From Caulobacteraceae bacterium (GTDB lineage Bacteria; Pseudomonadota; Alphaproteobacteria; Caulobacterales; Caulobacteraceae), in contig JADZBR010000361.1 of assembly GCA_020852035.1 (NCBI GenBank), positions 1-28,380 on the forward strand: DNA of 28,380 bases, read 5' to 3'. Under the pieces are notes generated by a model. It was not told where the DNA came from. It made no database searches and saw only the letters and a program-made list of their open reading frames with translations. The position numbers and the translations under genes were made by a program. Shown piece after piece: positions 8,226 through 16,400 of this stretch (position 1 is its first letter; the number at the start of each line of letters is the position of its first letter).

Positions 8226-8292
8226 AGGTCGTATAGGGAGGAAACGCCCCGAAGGGCTCGCCCTAGTTGGGAGGCCCTGTTCCTGGCCGCAA
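8193..8292 (-). ncRNA. Candidate trans-acting small RNA with two anti-Shine-Dalgarno motifs
   Basis: On the minus strand this stretch has the layout of a bacterial sRNA of about 100 nt. From 5' to 3' it has a CCUCCC motif (complement of 8269-8274), a GCCC-UUCG-GGGC hairpin (8246-8257), a second CCUCCC motif (complement of 8236-8241), and a strong intrinsic terminator. A possible promoter has TTGAAG at 8322-8327 with a poor -10 at 8299-8304, giving a start near 8292; the 5' end is uncertain. No open reading frame of note lies in it, and no minus-strand gene is upstream. C-rich unpaired loops that pair with ribosome-binding sites are known from alphaproteobacterial sRNAs such as GsrN, AbcR and the CuckooRNA class. 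I cannot assign it to any of these. Confidence 0.6.
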
Positions 8293-8473
8293 GGGCGGTT
8301 CTCAAGAAAATCGGGCCTGGTCTTCAAAACGCTTCGGGCCGCGCGATCGGGCGCCGGCGTTCGTCGTTTGGTCGCTTGCCGCGCCAAGGGGCGCCGCAGG
8401 GGCAGGACTTGGCATGGCCCCGCGCGCCCGATACCCCTGCCGCCCAGGGCGCGCGCAGGTAAGGGCCAAGCCG

Positions 8474-10000
<1,527 letters not shown>

Positions 10001-10003
10001 CGG

Positions 10004-10474
10004 TCAGGGCTGCGGCGGCACCCGCACCGATTTCGGCGCGGTCGGTCCCGCATAGCAGACCGCTTCCTCGCCGATCGCCACGCAGGACGGTGTTTCGTCC
10101 GCGGCCAGCGTCAGGTCGGCGTCTCGCCAGGCGAACCAGCGCCCTTGATTGGGCTGGTAGGTGATGGTTCGCAGCCGACCGTCCGCGCCGCGCGCCGCCA
10201 CCAGCAACCGGCCGCTCGCCAGCTGGACGACAGCCGGCCGGCCCACTCCTCCGGGCGCCTCGGGAAGTTCGGCCGTCGGCGACCACGGTCCGTCCGGCGC
10301 GTCGGCGAGCTTTTCCGGCGGCATGCCGGTGTACCTCAGCTGGCCCTCTGGCTTGCGCCAGATGCAATACAGCACATTGACCTGCGTCGAGATCGAACAC
10401 GCGGGCTTGCTGTCGAGATTCGCGCCCTGGGAGGCTGTCGCGGCAAGGGCGAGAGCCAACAGATCGATGAACAT
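10004..10474 (-). CDS. Small secreted protein, possible beta-propeller-like repeats
   Basis: A 156 aa protein starting at ATG 10474, which has GGAGGAG 7 nt upstream; a TTG at 10480 would be too close to that site. The first ~17 residues (FIDLLALALAATASQGA) look like a Sec signal peptide with cleavage near SQGA, so a periplasmic or extracellular place is likely. Four cysteines in the mature part could form disulfides. The middle (GRPAVVQLASGRLLVAARGA, then DGRLRTITYQ and WFAWRDADL) resembles the Asp-Gly / Trp-rich repeats of lectin-like or sialidase-like propellers, but the protein is too short for a full propeller. I do not recognise a named family. Last gene of the HTH - hydrolase - DUF4180 group, from which it is separated by 68 nt. 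Confidence 0.6.
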   Translation of the reverse strand: MFIDLLALALAATASQGANLDSKPACSISTQVNVLYCIWRKPEGQLRYTGMPPEKLADAPDGPWSPTAELPEAPGGVGRPAVVQLASGRLLVAARGADGRLRTITYQPNQGRWFAWRDADLTLAADETPSCVAIGEEAVCYAGPTAPKSVRVPPQP

Positions 10475-10488
10475 TCGCAATCTCCTCC

Positions 10489-10528
10489 GCTGTCGGAGGC
10501 TAGTCTTGGCGCGCTGCGCTCCGACAGC
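10489..10528 (-). promoter_or_regulatory. Hairpin in front of the secreted-protein ribosome-binding site
   Basis: A perfect 10-bp inverted repeat (GCTGTCGGAG at 10489-10498 and CTCCGACAGC at 10519-10528) with a 20-nt loop lies between the DUF4180 stop and the secreted-protein gene. On the minus strand it ends right before the GGAGGAG ribosome-binding site. There is no T-run, so a regulatory or RNA-stabilising role is more likely than termination. Confidence 0.4.
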
Positions 10529-10542
10529 AGAAAGTGGGCGTC

Positions 10543-10920
10543 TTACGGCGAATTAACCCCGCGTAGTCGGGCGTCCAGATCCCTGATGTCCTGCACAAAC
10601 CAGACAGCCGAACCTGAATTGGACTCGCGCACGAAATCGCGAAGCGATCCGCTCGCCGCGATTTCCGCCGAGATATCCCCGATGATCGCCAACCCAGCGC
10701 GGTAGTTCACGAACTTCTGGATCACCTCGCCCGCCAGCCGCGTTGAGAGCCGCCAGAAGTCCGGCGTCAGGCGCGTGGTCGGGATGGCTGCCCAGTCAGC
10801 CTTCGTCTCCCAAAGAGCGCTGATGAAGTCGTTCACGTCGCGCGCGTGGGCGAGGGGAGGGCCCTCCTCGGCGAACAGCAGCACGCGCCGGCCGGCGATT
10901 TCGAGGAGCTGGTCGGGCAT
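10543..10920 (-). CDS. DUF4180 family protein
   Basis: A 125 aa soluble protein that matches DUF4180: N-terminal short strands, the DVNDFISALWE segment, the central RLSTRLAGEVIQKFVNYRAGLAIIGDIS region and the C-terminal SNSGSAVWFVQDIRDLDARL. The family's function is unknown; the predicted fold is a small alpha/beta domain, which in several bacteria is encoded beside transcription regulators. The start ATG at 10920 is 3 nt after the stop of the alpha/beta hydrolase gene, so the two are almost surely co-transcribed and probably translationally coupled. No catalytic motif is evident. Family assignment rests on recall of the sequence pattern. Confidence 0.8.
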   Translation of the reverse strand: MPDQLLEIAGRRVLLFAEEGPPLAHARDVNDFISALWETKADWAAIPTTRLTPDFWRLSTRLAGEVIQKFVNYRAGLAIIGDISAEIAASGSLRDFVRESNSGSAVWFVQDIRDLDARLRGVNSP

Positions 10921-10923
10921 GGC

Positions 10924-11778
10924 TCAGGCGGCCTTCCTCAGGAACGCGGCCACGGCGGCGGCCTGGCCGGGGATGAAGTGGCGCGCCTCGGGGAGCAGGA
11001 TCACCTCGGCGTGGGGCGCGAGGGTCCGCAGGCGCGCGGCCGCGCCGGGGCCGTCGAGCAGCACGTCGCGGCCGGCGAAGACCGCCCAGAGGGGCATGGA
11101 AAGGCCGGCGAGCTCGGCGTCGGTCAGGCGCGGCAGGGTCTCCACCCGCGGGCGGAAGCCGCGGCCGATCACGCCCATCATCTCCACAAACGGGCGGGCG
11201 GCGGCGGGAATCTCGGCCGGCGCCGGGCCGAAGACCAGTTCGCGCACCTTCCGCGCGCCCCAGGGGCCGAGCAGCATCAAGGGCGCGGCGGCGAGAAGGA
11301 AGTTCTTCTGCCCGCCGATCCCGGCCGGGACGTTGAGCGCCAGGGCCGCGACCTTCTCCGGCCGCCGCCTGGCGTAGTCGAGCGCCAACCAGCCGCCGAG
11401 CGAGACGCCGTAGAACGCCGCGCGCGCCACGCTAAGGCCCGCCAGCACCTCGCCCAGCCAGAGCGCGTGGGCCTCTCCGGCCAGCGGCGGGCGCACCGGC
11501 GCCGAGCGGCCGGGCTCGCCGATCATGTCGACGGCGTAGACGCGGAAGTCCTGCGCGAAGGCCGGCGCGTCGAACATGAAGGCCGCCGCGTTGGCCTGCG
11601 AGCCGTGCAGCAGGATGAGCGGCGGGGCGTCCGTCGGCCCGCAGGCGACGACGAAGGTCTCGCCTTGGGCGGTCGGCAGGACGATCTCCTCGTGCGGGAC
11701 CGGCCAGCCGGCCAGCGCGCGCGTGTAGGCCTGCGCGATCGCGCAGGCAGCCTCGGGCGAGCGGTAGACGGCGCTCAT
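10924..11778 (-). CDS. Alpha/beta-fold hydrolase
   Basis: A 284 aa cytoplasmic serine hydrolase. It has the oxyanion-hole motif LILLHGSQANAAAF, nucleophile elbow GVSLGGW with S126, acid D238 in FAGRDVLLDG, and H267 in LPEARHFIPG, so the triad is complete. The residues before the core (about 1-45) form a short N-terminal segment without signal peptide. The start ATG at 11778 overlaps the stop of the upstream HTH gene by 4 bp (ATGA), and the next gene starts 3 nt after its own stop, so the three genes make one translational unit. The substrate cannot be told from sequence; small esters, lactones or C-C bonded compounds are all possible for this superfamily. Confidence 0.88.
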   Translation of the reverse strand: MSAVYRSPEAACAIAQAYTRALAGWPVPHEEIVLPTAQGETFVVACGPTDAPPLILLHGSQANAAAFMFDAPAFAQDFRVYAVDMIGEPGRSAPVRPPLAGEAHALWLGEVLAGLSVARAAFYGVSLGGWLALDYARRRPEKVAALALNVPAGIGGQKNFLLAAAPLMLLGPWGARKVRELVFGPAPAEIPAAARPFVEMMGVIGRGFRPRVETLPRLTDAELAGLSMPLWAVFAGRDVLLDGPGAAARLRTLAPHAEVILLPEARHFIPGQAAAVAAFLRKAA

Positions 11779-12197
11779 CGCAGCGCCTGCACGATGGCGG
11801 TGAGGGTCTGCATCAGGGCGGTGACGTCGGCCAGGGCGCCGATGGCGACGACTTTCAGCGTGCGCCGCTCGGGGTCGTAGGCGGTGTCCAGGTGAAAGGA
11901 CTCGGCGCGGCCGTGCGGCGAGATCAGCGAGCCCTGCAGGGCGACGGTCAGGCGGTGTTGGGTCGCCGCGTCGATGTCGGAGAGCTCGACGATGCCGGTC
12001 ATGCGCGCCGGCGCGGGCGGGGCGGCGGGGACGCCGGCGAAGGCGTCGAGGTCGCTCCGGGTGATGCGGTAAGCCTTGCCGATGCGCGTGGCGCGCAGGC
12101 GGCCCTCGCGGATGGCGCGCAGCACCGTCTTGCCGTGCACGCCGAGGCGGGCGGCGGCGCGTTCGACCGTGTAGAGCTCCTCGGACATCGAAATCAT
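11775..12197 (-). CDS. Excisionase/MerR-type HTH regulator with a C-terminal extra domain
   Basis: A 140 aa DNA-binding protein, first gene of the minus-strand operon. The N-terminal winged helix (about residues 6-55: LYTVERAAARLGVHGKTVLR, then IREGRLRATRIGKAYRI) is typical of excisionase-family HTH proteins. It is followed by a proline/alanine linker and a ~75 aa C-terminal domain (from MTGIVELSDID to the end) with alternating strands and helices; I do not recognise it, and a ligand or dimerisation role is an inference. ATG 12197 has AAGGA 10 nt upstream; a second ATG at 12188 is possible. It is divergent from a MATE transporter, so it could regulate its own operon, the transporter, or both through the AT-rich gap at 12198-12395. 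Confidence 0.78.
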   Translation of the reverse strand: MISMSEELYTVERAAARLGVHGKTVLRAIREGRLRATRIGKAYRITRSDLDAFAGVPAAPPAPARMTGIVELSDIDAATQHRLTVALQGSLISPHGRAESFHLDTAYDPERRTLKVVAIGALADVTALMQTLTAIVQALR

Positions 12198-12395
12198 TCC
12201 GCATTGTTCCTTATTTGCTCCTAAATACGCCCTGTTATGGAGTCAATATAGAGCGATAAGGTGCGATGTGGTCGAGGGCATACCGCTGTTGCCCCAAGGC
12301 CACGGCGAGGCTTGATTTCCGTCCGCCGGGCGCGCGCCGCTTGTGCGAGGGCGCGCCGCTCGCCACCTTCCGCGGCTCTTTGAAAGGCAAGACCG

Positions 12396-13769
12396 ATGGC
12401 GTCCCCCGACGCTGGCGTGGCGACTCCGCCGGAGGCGCGCGGCGCCGATCTTCGCGCGGAAACCTCTGAGCTGCTGCGTCTCGCCGGCCCGGTCGTGCTG
12501 TCGCGCCTGGGCATCATGACGATGGGCCTGTGCGACGCGGTAGTGGTCGGCCGCTTCTCGGCGCGCGAGCTGGGCTACCACTCGCTCGGCTGGGCGCCGA
12601 CGGCGGTGGCGCTCACCGTCTCCCTCGGCCTGCTGGTCGGGGTGCAGGTGATGACCGCCCGCTACATCGGCGAGGGCCGCCGGGCCGAGGCCGGCGCGGT
12701 GCTGCGCCGGGGGCTGGTCTACGGCTCCTGGATCGGGATCGTGGCGGCGGCGATCATGATCGCGCTCGGGCCCTTGTTCCTGCACTCCATCGGCCTGGAG
12801 AAGGACCTGGCGCGCGGCGCGGGCGAGGTGCTTGTGATCTTCGCCCTCTCGCTGCCCTTCACCACCATGTCGGTGGCCGGCTCCTCCTGGCTGGAGGCGC
12901 TGTCCAAGCCCGGCGTGGTCTCCTGGATCATGTGGATCGGCAACATCGTCAACCTGGGCCTGCTGCTGCTGCTGGTGCCGGGAACCTTCGGCCTGCCGGC
13001 GATGGGCGCGATGGGCGGCGGCTGGGCGACCTTCGGAGCGCGGGCGGCGCTGGCGATCCTGACGCTCGCCTACATCTGGCGGATGGCCGAGGCGCGCGCC
13101 TTGGGCGTCTTCGACAAGCCCCGCCGCGACCGCGCCGACGAGCGCGAGCAGCGGCGCATCGGCTATGGCGCCGGCGCCTCCAACTTCTTCGAGGTCGCCG
13201 CCTTCGCCGGGATGAACGTGGTCGCCGGCTGGATCGGCGTCTTGGCCGTGGCCTCCTGGGCGGTGGTGGTGAACGTCGCCTCGGTGGTGTTCATGGTGCC
13301 GCTGGGCCTGGCGACGGCGACCACGGTGCTGGTCGGCCGGGCCTATGGCGCGCGCGACCTGCCGGGCGTGCGGCGCGCCGGCATGATCGGCTTTACGGCG
13401 GCGGCGATCTTCGGCGTGGTGGTCTCGCTGGCCATCTGGCCGGCGGCGGAGCTGATCTCCGAGGGCTACACCACCGACCCGGCCGCCATCGCCCTGGCCG
13501 TGCCGGCGCTGGTGCTCTCGTGCCTGTTCTTCCTGCCGGACGCCCTGCAGGTGGTGATCGCCCAGGCGCTGCGGGCGCGCGGCGACGTGCTGGTGCCGAC
13601 CATCACCCACATGATCAGCTACGCCCTGATCATGACGCCGCTCTCCTGGTGGTTCGCCATCCCGATGGGCCACGGGCTGGTCGGCATCGTCTGGGGCGTG
13701 ATCATCGCCAGCTTCGCGGCCTTCGGCTTCCTCGGGACGAGGTGGCTGCTACTGGCGCGGCGGCTCTAA
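12396..13769 (+). CDS. MATE family multidrug/sodium antiporter (NorM-like)
   Basis: A 457 aa inner-membrane transporter of the usual family length with about 12 transmembrane segments in two homologous halves. ATG 12396 has GAAAGG (12382-12387) 8 nt upstream. The first half begins with LLRLAGPVVLSRLGIMTMGL and GRFSARELGYHS, typical of MATE proteins; the second half starts near residue 250 with GASNFFEVAAFAGMNVVAGW and has the conserved FMVPLGLATATTVLVGRAYG segment. MATE proteins export cationic drugs or metabolites in exchange for Na+ or H+. The substrate is unknown. Divergence from an HTH regulator fits a locally regulated efflux pump, but this is inference. Confidence 0.9.
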   Translation: MASPDAGVATPPEARGADLRAETSELLRLAGPVVLSRLGIMTMGLCDAVVVGRFSARELGYHSLGWAPTAVALTVSLGLLVGVQVMTARYIGEGRRAEAGAVLRRGLVYGSWIGIVAAAIMIALGPLFLHSIGLEKDLARGAGEVLVIFALSLPFTTMSVAGSSWLEALSKPGVVSWIMWIGNIVNLGLLLLLVPGTFGLPAMGAMGGGWATFGARAALAILTLAYIWRMAEARALGVFDKPRRDRADEREQRRIGYGAGASNFFEVAAFAGMNVVAGWIGVLAVASWAVVVNVASVVFMVPLGLATATTVLVGRAYGARDLPGVRRAGMIGFTAAAIFGVVVSLAIWPAAELISEGYTTDPAAIALAVPALVLSCLFFLPDALQVVIAQALRARGDVLVPTITHMISYALIMTPLSWWFAIPMGHGLVGIVWGVIIASFAAFGFLGTRWLLLARRL

Positions 13770-13773
13770 CCCT

Positions 13774-13910
13774 CCTTCTCCCGGCCGGGAGAAGGAAAGA
13801 CGCGCGGAGCGCGGCGAGGATGAGGGCTTGCGGCCTTTCCGGAGGGGTCTGCGGCCCTCACCCTCTCGCCGGCTTCGCCGTCGGATTTCCCTCTCCCGAC
13901 CGGGAGAGGG
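13774..13910. repeat. Intergenic inverted-repeat element, family 2 (copy 1)
   Basis: Imperfect inverted repeat with arms 13774-13827 and 13854-13910. Each arm starts with its own 22-bp palindrome (13774-13795 and 13889-13910) of the form CCyTCTCCCG..CGGGAGArGG and ends in a GAGGGC / GCCCTC core. It lies between the convergent MATE gene and the minus-strand RNase H-like gene, and both small palindromes could act as terminators. A second member of the same family is at 27491-27646. Confidence 0.8.
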
Positions 13911-13915
13911 AGTTC

Positions 13916-14812
13916 TTAGACCCCCAGGATCCAGCCTTCCTCGCGCTCGGCGGCGGCGACGGTCGCCGGGTCGGCGTCCTTGGCGGTCGCGAAGGCGGCG
14001 GAGAGCTTGCCGGCCTCGTCCAGCCTGGCGAAGTGCTCGGCGGTGACCCGCACCTGGGCGGCGTCCTTCACCTCGCCGGGGGCCGGCGCGGCCTTGAACA
14101 GCGAGGGATAGACCTCGGCGGCGACCACATCGACGCCGGCCAGGCCGTCCTCGGTCAGCGCCTTGTAGCCGGTCTCGAACGGCCAGACGCGCATCGCCTC
14201 GCCGCGCGCGTCCTTCAGCCGGCGGATCATCGGGATGCCGAGGATGGCCTGCCCGCCGACCGAGCCGTTGTAGTAGAGCTTCCAGATCGACGCCGCGCCC
14301 TTGGCCGCCAGGTCCGCGTGGCGGAACTCCGGCAGGTCGTCCGGGCCGTGGGCGCGGGTGCGCTTGGGCTGCAGGGTGGTGAGCGCGTCCTTCGGCGGGC
14401 AGCCCCAGAAGGGGAACGGCCCGCCGGTCAGCCGCCGGTTGATCTCCGAGCCGACGCCGAAGCGGTTGTTGGTGTTGTCGGGCTTGTCCTTGACCATCCT
14501 GGCCAGCTGGTCCCAGGCCGCGCGCCAGGGCGCTTCGCCCGGCAGCTTCAGCGCCTCGGCGAAGCCGCGCGGGAAGCCCAGCGGGAAATCGACGCCCAAG
14601 AGGCAGCGCTCGGAACGCTTCTTCAGGTCGTCGAGGATCTCGTTCAGCTTGGCCTCGGCGGCCGCGCGGGTCGGCGGGTTGTGCGCCTCGAACGCCAGGC
14701 GAAAGCGCACGTCGCGCTTCAGGACGCCGATCCACACGCTGTCGGCGCCCGTCGCGGGCTTGGCCGCGGCGCTCCAGTCGACGATGACGTAGGCGTTGAA
14801 GAGGCGGGCCAC
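13916..14812 (-). CDS. RNase H-fold-like protein (DUF429-like)
   Basis: A 298 aa soluble protein. The segments AYVIVDWSAAAKP (near residue 12), CLLGVDFPLGFPRGFAEA (near 95) and VVAAEVYPSLF (near 230) have the acidic-residue-at-strand-end pattern of RNase H-like nucleases of the DUF429 type, where D/D/E residues bind metal. The assignment is by pattern only; full-length relatives in alphaproteobacteria are mostly annotated as hypothetical. No signal peptide or membrane segment. It is monocistronic on the minus strand, convergent with the MATE gene and divergent from the Gfo/Idh/MocA oxidoreductase. A role in nucleic-acid processing would be an inference from fold alone. Confidence 0.6.
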   Translation of the reverse strand: MARLFNAYVIVDWSAAAKPATGADSVWIGVLKRDVRFRLAFEAHNPPTRAAAEAKLNEILDDLKKRSERCLLGVDFPLGFPRGFAEALKLPGEAPWRAAWDQLARMVKDKPDNTNNRFGVGSEINRRLTGGPFPFWGCPPKDALTTLQPKRTRAHGPDDLPEFRHADLAAKGAASIWKLYYNGSVGGQAILGIPMIRRLKDARGEAMRVWPFETGYKALTEDGLAGVDVVAAEVYPSLFKAAPAPGEVKDAAQVRVTAEHFARLDEAGKLSAAFATAKDADPATVAAAEREEGWILGV

Positions 14813-14921
14813 GGGGCGCTCCGGTTTCGACGGCTCGGCTCATAGCTTGCCGGGCAAGCGGGGCCAATCGGTGGCGTCATCACAATCGCACGTGCTAGGG
14901 CCGCGCGCGAAGGAGGCCGGC

Positions 14922-15830
14922 ATGGCGGATGAGCTTCGCGCGGGCGTGATCGGCGCCGGCGTCTTCGGCGGCTATCACGCGAACAAGTACGCGGAACTGG
15001 ACGGCGTGCGCCTGGTCGGCATCTACGACCTGCATCCCGAGCGCGCCGCGGAAGTCGCCGGCCGTCACGGCGCGCGCGGGTTCGACAGCCTGGAGGCGCT
15101 GCTCGCCGAGGTGGACGTGCTGACCATCGCCTCGCCCGCGGTGGCCCACGCCGAAGCGGCCTTGGCGGCTCTGCAGGCCGGCGCGCATCTCTATGTCGAA
15201 AAGCCGCTGACCGTCGATCTGCAGACCGCCGACAAGATCGCCGCCGAGGCCGCGCGGCGGGGCCGGGTGGTCGCCGTCGGCCATCAGGAGCGCGTGGTCT
15301 TCCAGGCGATGGGCCTGCTCGACATCCCCGAGCGGCCCCTGCGACTGGAGGCCGTGCGCCACGGCCCGCCCTCGCCGCGCAGCCGCGACGTCTCGGTGGT
15401 GCTGGACCTGATGATCCACGACCTTGACCTCGCCCTGGCGCTCACCGACGCCGATCCCCTGGCGGTGGAAGCCGAAGGGGAGGGGACTGACGGCCTCGAC
15501 CGGGTGCGCGCCGAGGTCGATTTCGACGACGGCTTTTCCTGCATCTTCGACGCCTCGCGCATCGCCGAGGGCCGCCGGCGGACGATGAAGCTGGTCTTCC
15601 CCTCCGGCGAGGTGGAGATCGACTTCGTGGCCCGCACCTTCCGCAACACCACGCCCTTCGCGCTCGACGAGGCTTTCGCCGAGACGCCGGCCGGCAAGGA
15701 TTCGCTCAAGGTCAGCGTCGAGGGCTTCCTGGCGGCGGTGCGCGGCGCCTCGCCCCGGCCGGTGGTCGACGTGGCGGAAGCCGCCCGCGCGCTCGATCTG
15801 GCTCTGGCGGTGGAGCAGGCGGCGGCCTAG
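14922..15830 (+). CDS. Gfo/Idh/MocA family NAD(P)-dependent oxidoreductase
   Basis: A 302 aa cytoplasmic enzyme. ATG 14922 follows AAGGAGG (14910-14916). The Rossmann motif is GAGVFGGYHA (G11, G13, G16) and the family's catalytic EKP motif is present with K94 in LYVEKPLT. The C-terminal substrate domain includes VVLDLMIHDLDLALAL, with the conserved HD pair seen in the family. Members oxidise or reduce sugars, inositol, and biliverdin or acyl-sugar derivatives; the substrate here is not evident. Glutathione peroxidase follows after 27 nt, so the two may be co-transcribed, but no shared pathway is apparent. Confidence 0.9.
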   Translation: MADELRAGVIGAGVFGGYHANKYAELDGVRLVGIYDLHPERAAEVAGRHGARGFDSLEALLAEVDVLTIASPAVAHAEAALAALQAGAHLYVEKPLTVDLQTADKIAAEAARRGRVVAVGHQERVVFQAMGLLDIPERPLRLEAVRHGPPSPRSRDVSVVLDLMIHDLDLALALTDADPLAVEAEGEGTDGLDRVRAEVDFDDGFSCIFDASRIAEGRRRTMKLVFPSGEVEIDFVARTFRNTTPFALDEAFAETPAGKDSLKVSVEGFLAAVRGASPRPVVDVAEAARALDLALAVEQAAA

Positions 15831-15857
15831 GTTTCAGCTCCACCCTGGAGGCCAGCC

Positions 15858-16334
15858 ATGTCCAACGCCTACGACTATTCCTTCGACGCCCTGACCGGCG
15901 GGCCGCTGCCGATGACCACCTTCAAGGACAAGGTGGTGCTGGTGGTGAACGTCGCCTCCAAGTGCGGGCTGACGCCGCAGTACGACGCGCTGGAGAAGCT
16001 CTATTCCGACTACAAGGACAAGGGCCTGGTGGTGCTGGGCGTGCCCTCCAACCAGTTCGCCGGCCAGGAGCCGGGGACCGCCGAGGAGATCGAGGCGTTC
16101 TGCCGCACCACCTACGGGATCGACTTCCCGATGGCCGCCAAGGTCGACGTGAAGGGCGACGACGCCCACCCGTTCTACAAGTGGGCCAAGGAAGAGGTCG
16201 GCGAACCGGCGGAGCCGGTGTGGAACTTCCACAAGCTGCTGGTCGGCAAGGACGGCAAGCTGATCAACGTCTTCGGCCCGCGCACCACGCCGGACGACCC
16301 CGAGGTGGTGAAGGCCATCGAAGAGGCGCTGTAG
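15858..16334 (+). CDS. Glutathione peroxidase family protein (thiol peroxidase, BtuE-like)
   Basis: A 158 aa peroxidase that reduces hydrogen peroxide and lipid hydroperoxides. ATG 15858 follows GGAGG (15847-15851). The catalytic tetrad is complete: C36 in NVASKCGLTPQY, Q70 in SNQFAGQEPG, and W122-N123 in PVWNFHKLL. C82 in AFCRTTYGIDFP stands at the place of the resolving cysteine of two-Cys forms, which usually depend on thioredoxin rather than glutathione. It uses Cys, not Sec. Without a signal peptide, it acts in the cytoplasm. It is followed 66 nt later by ilvD, whose Fe-S cluster is oxidation-sensitive. Confidence 0.95.
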   Translation: MSNAYDYSFDALTGGPLPMTTFKDKVVLVVNVASKCGLTPQYDALEKLYSDYKDKGLVVLGVPSNQFAGQEPGTAEEIEAFCRTTYGIDFPMAAKVDVKGDDAHPFYKWAKEEVGEPAEPVWNFHKLLVGKDGKLINVFGPRTTPDDPEVVKAIEEAL

Positions 16335-16400
16335 CGCAACCAAGCTTTGCGTATTCGCCCTCGCGCGCTAAGGCCCTCCCTCAGTAGCGGGAGGCGTGAG

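Noticed and set aside
8278..8285. GGAAC in the sRNA as an EcfG (sigma-T) -35 element
   Set aside because: No CGTT at the required 16-19 nt distance downstream; the GGAAC is inside the putative transcript.
8267..8473. Extension of pccB upstream to 8267
   Set aside because: The extra residues are unlike any PccB N-terminus, run through the sRNA promoter region, and the family start is met at TTG 8474.
12243..13673. Antisense open frame opposite the MATE gene
   Set aside because: Histidine/arginine-rich shadow composition; the membrane protein on the other strand has clear family segments.
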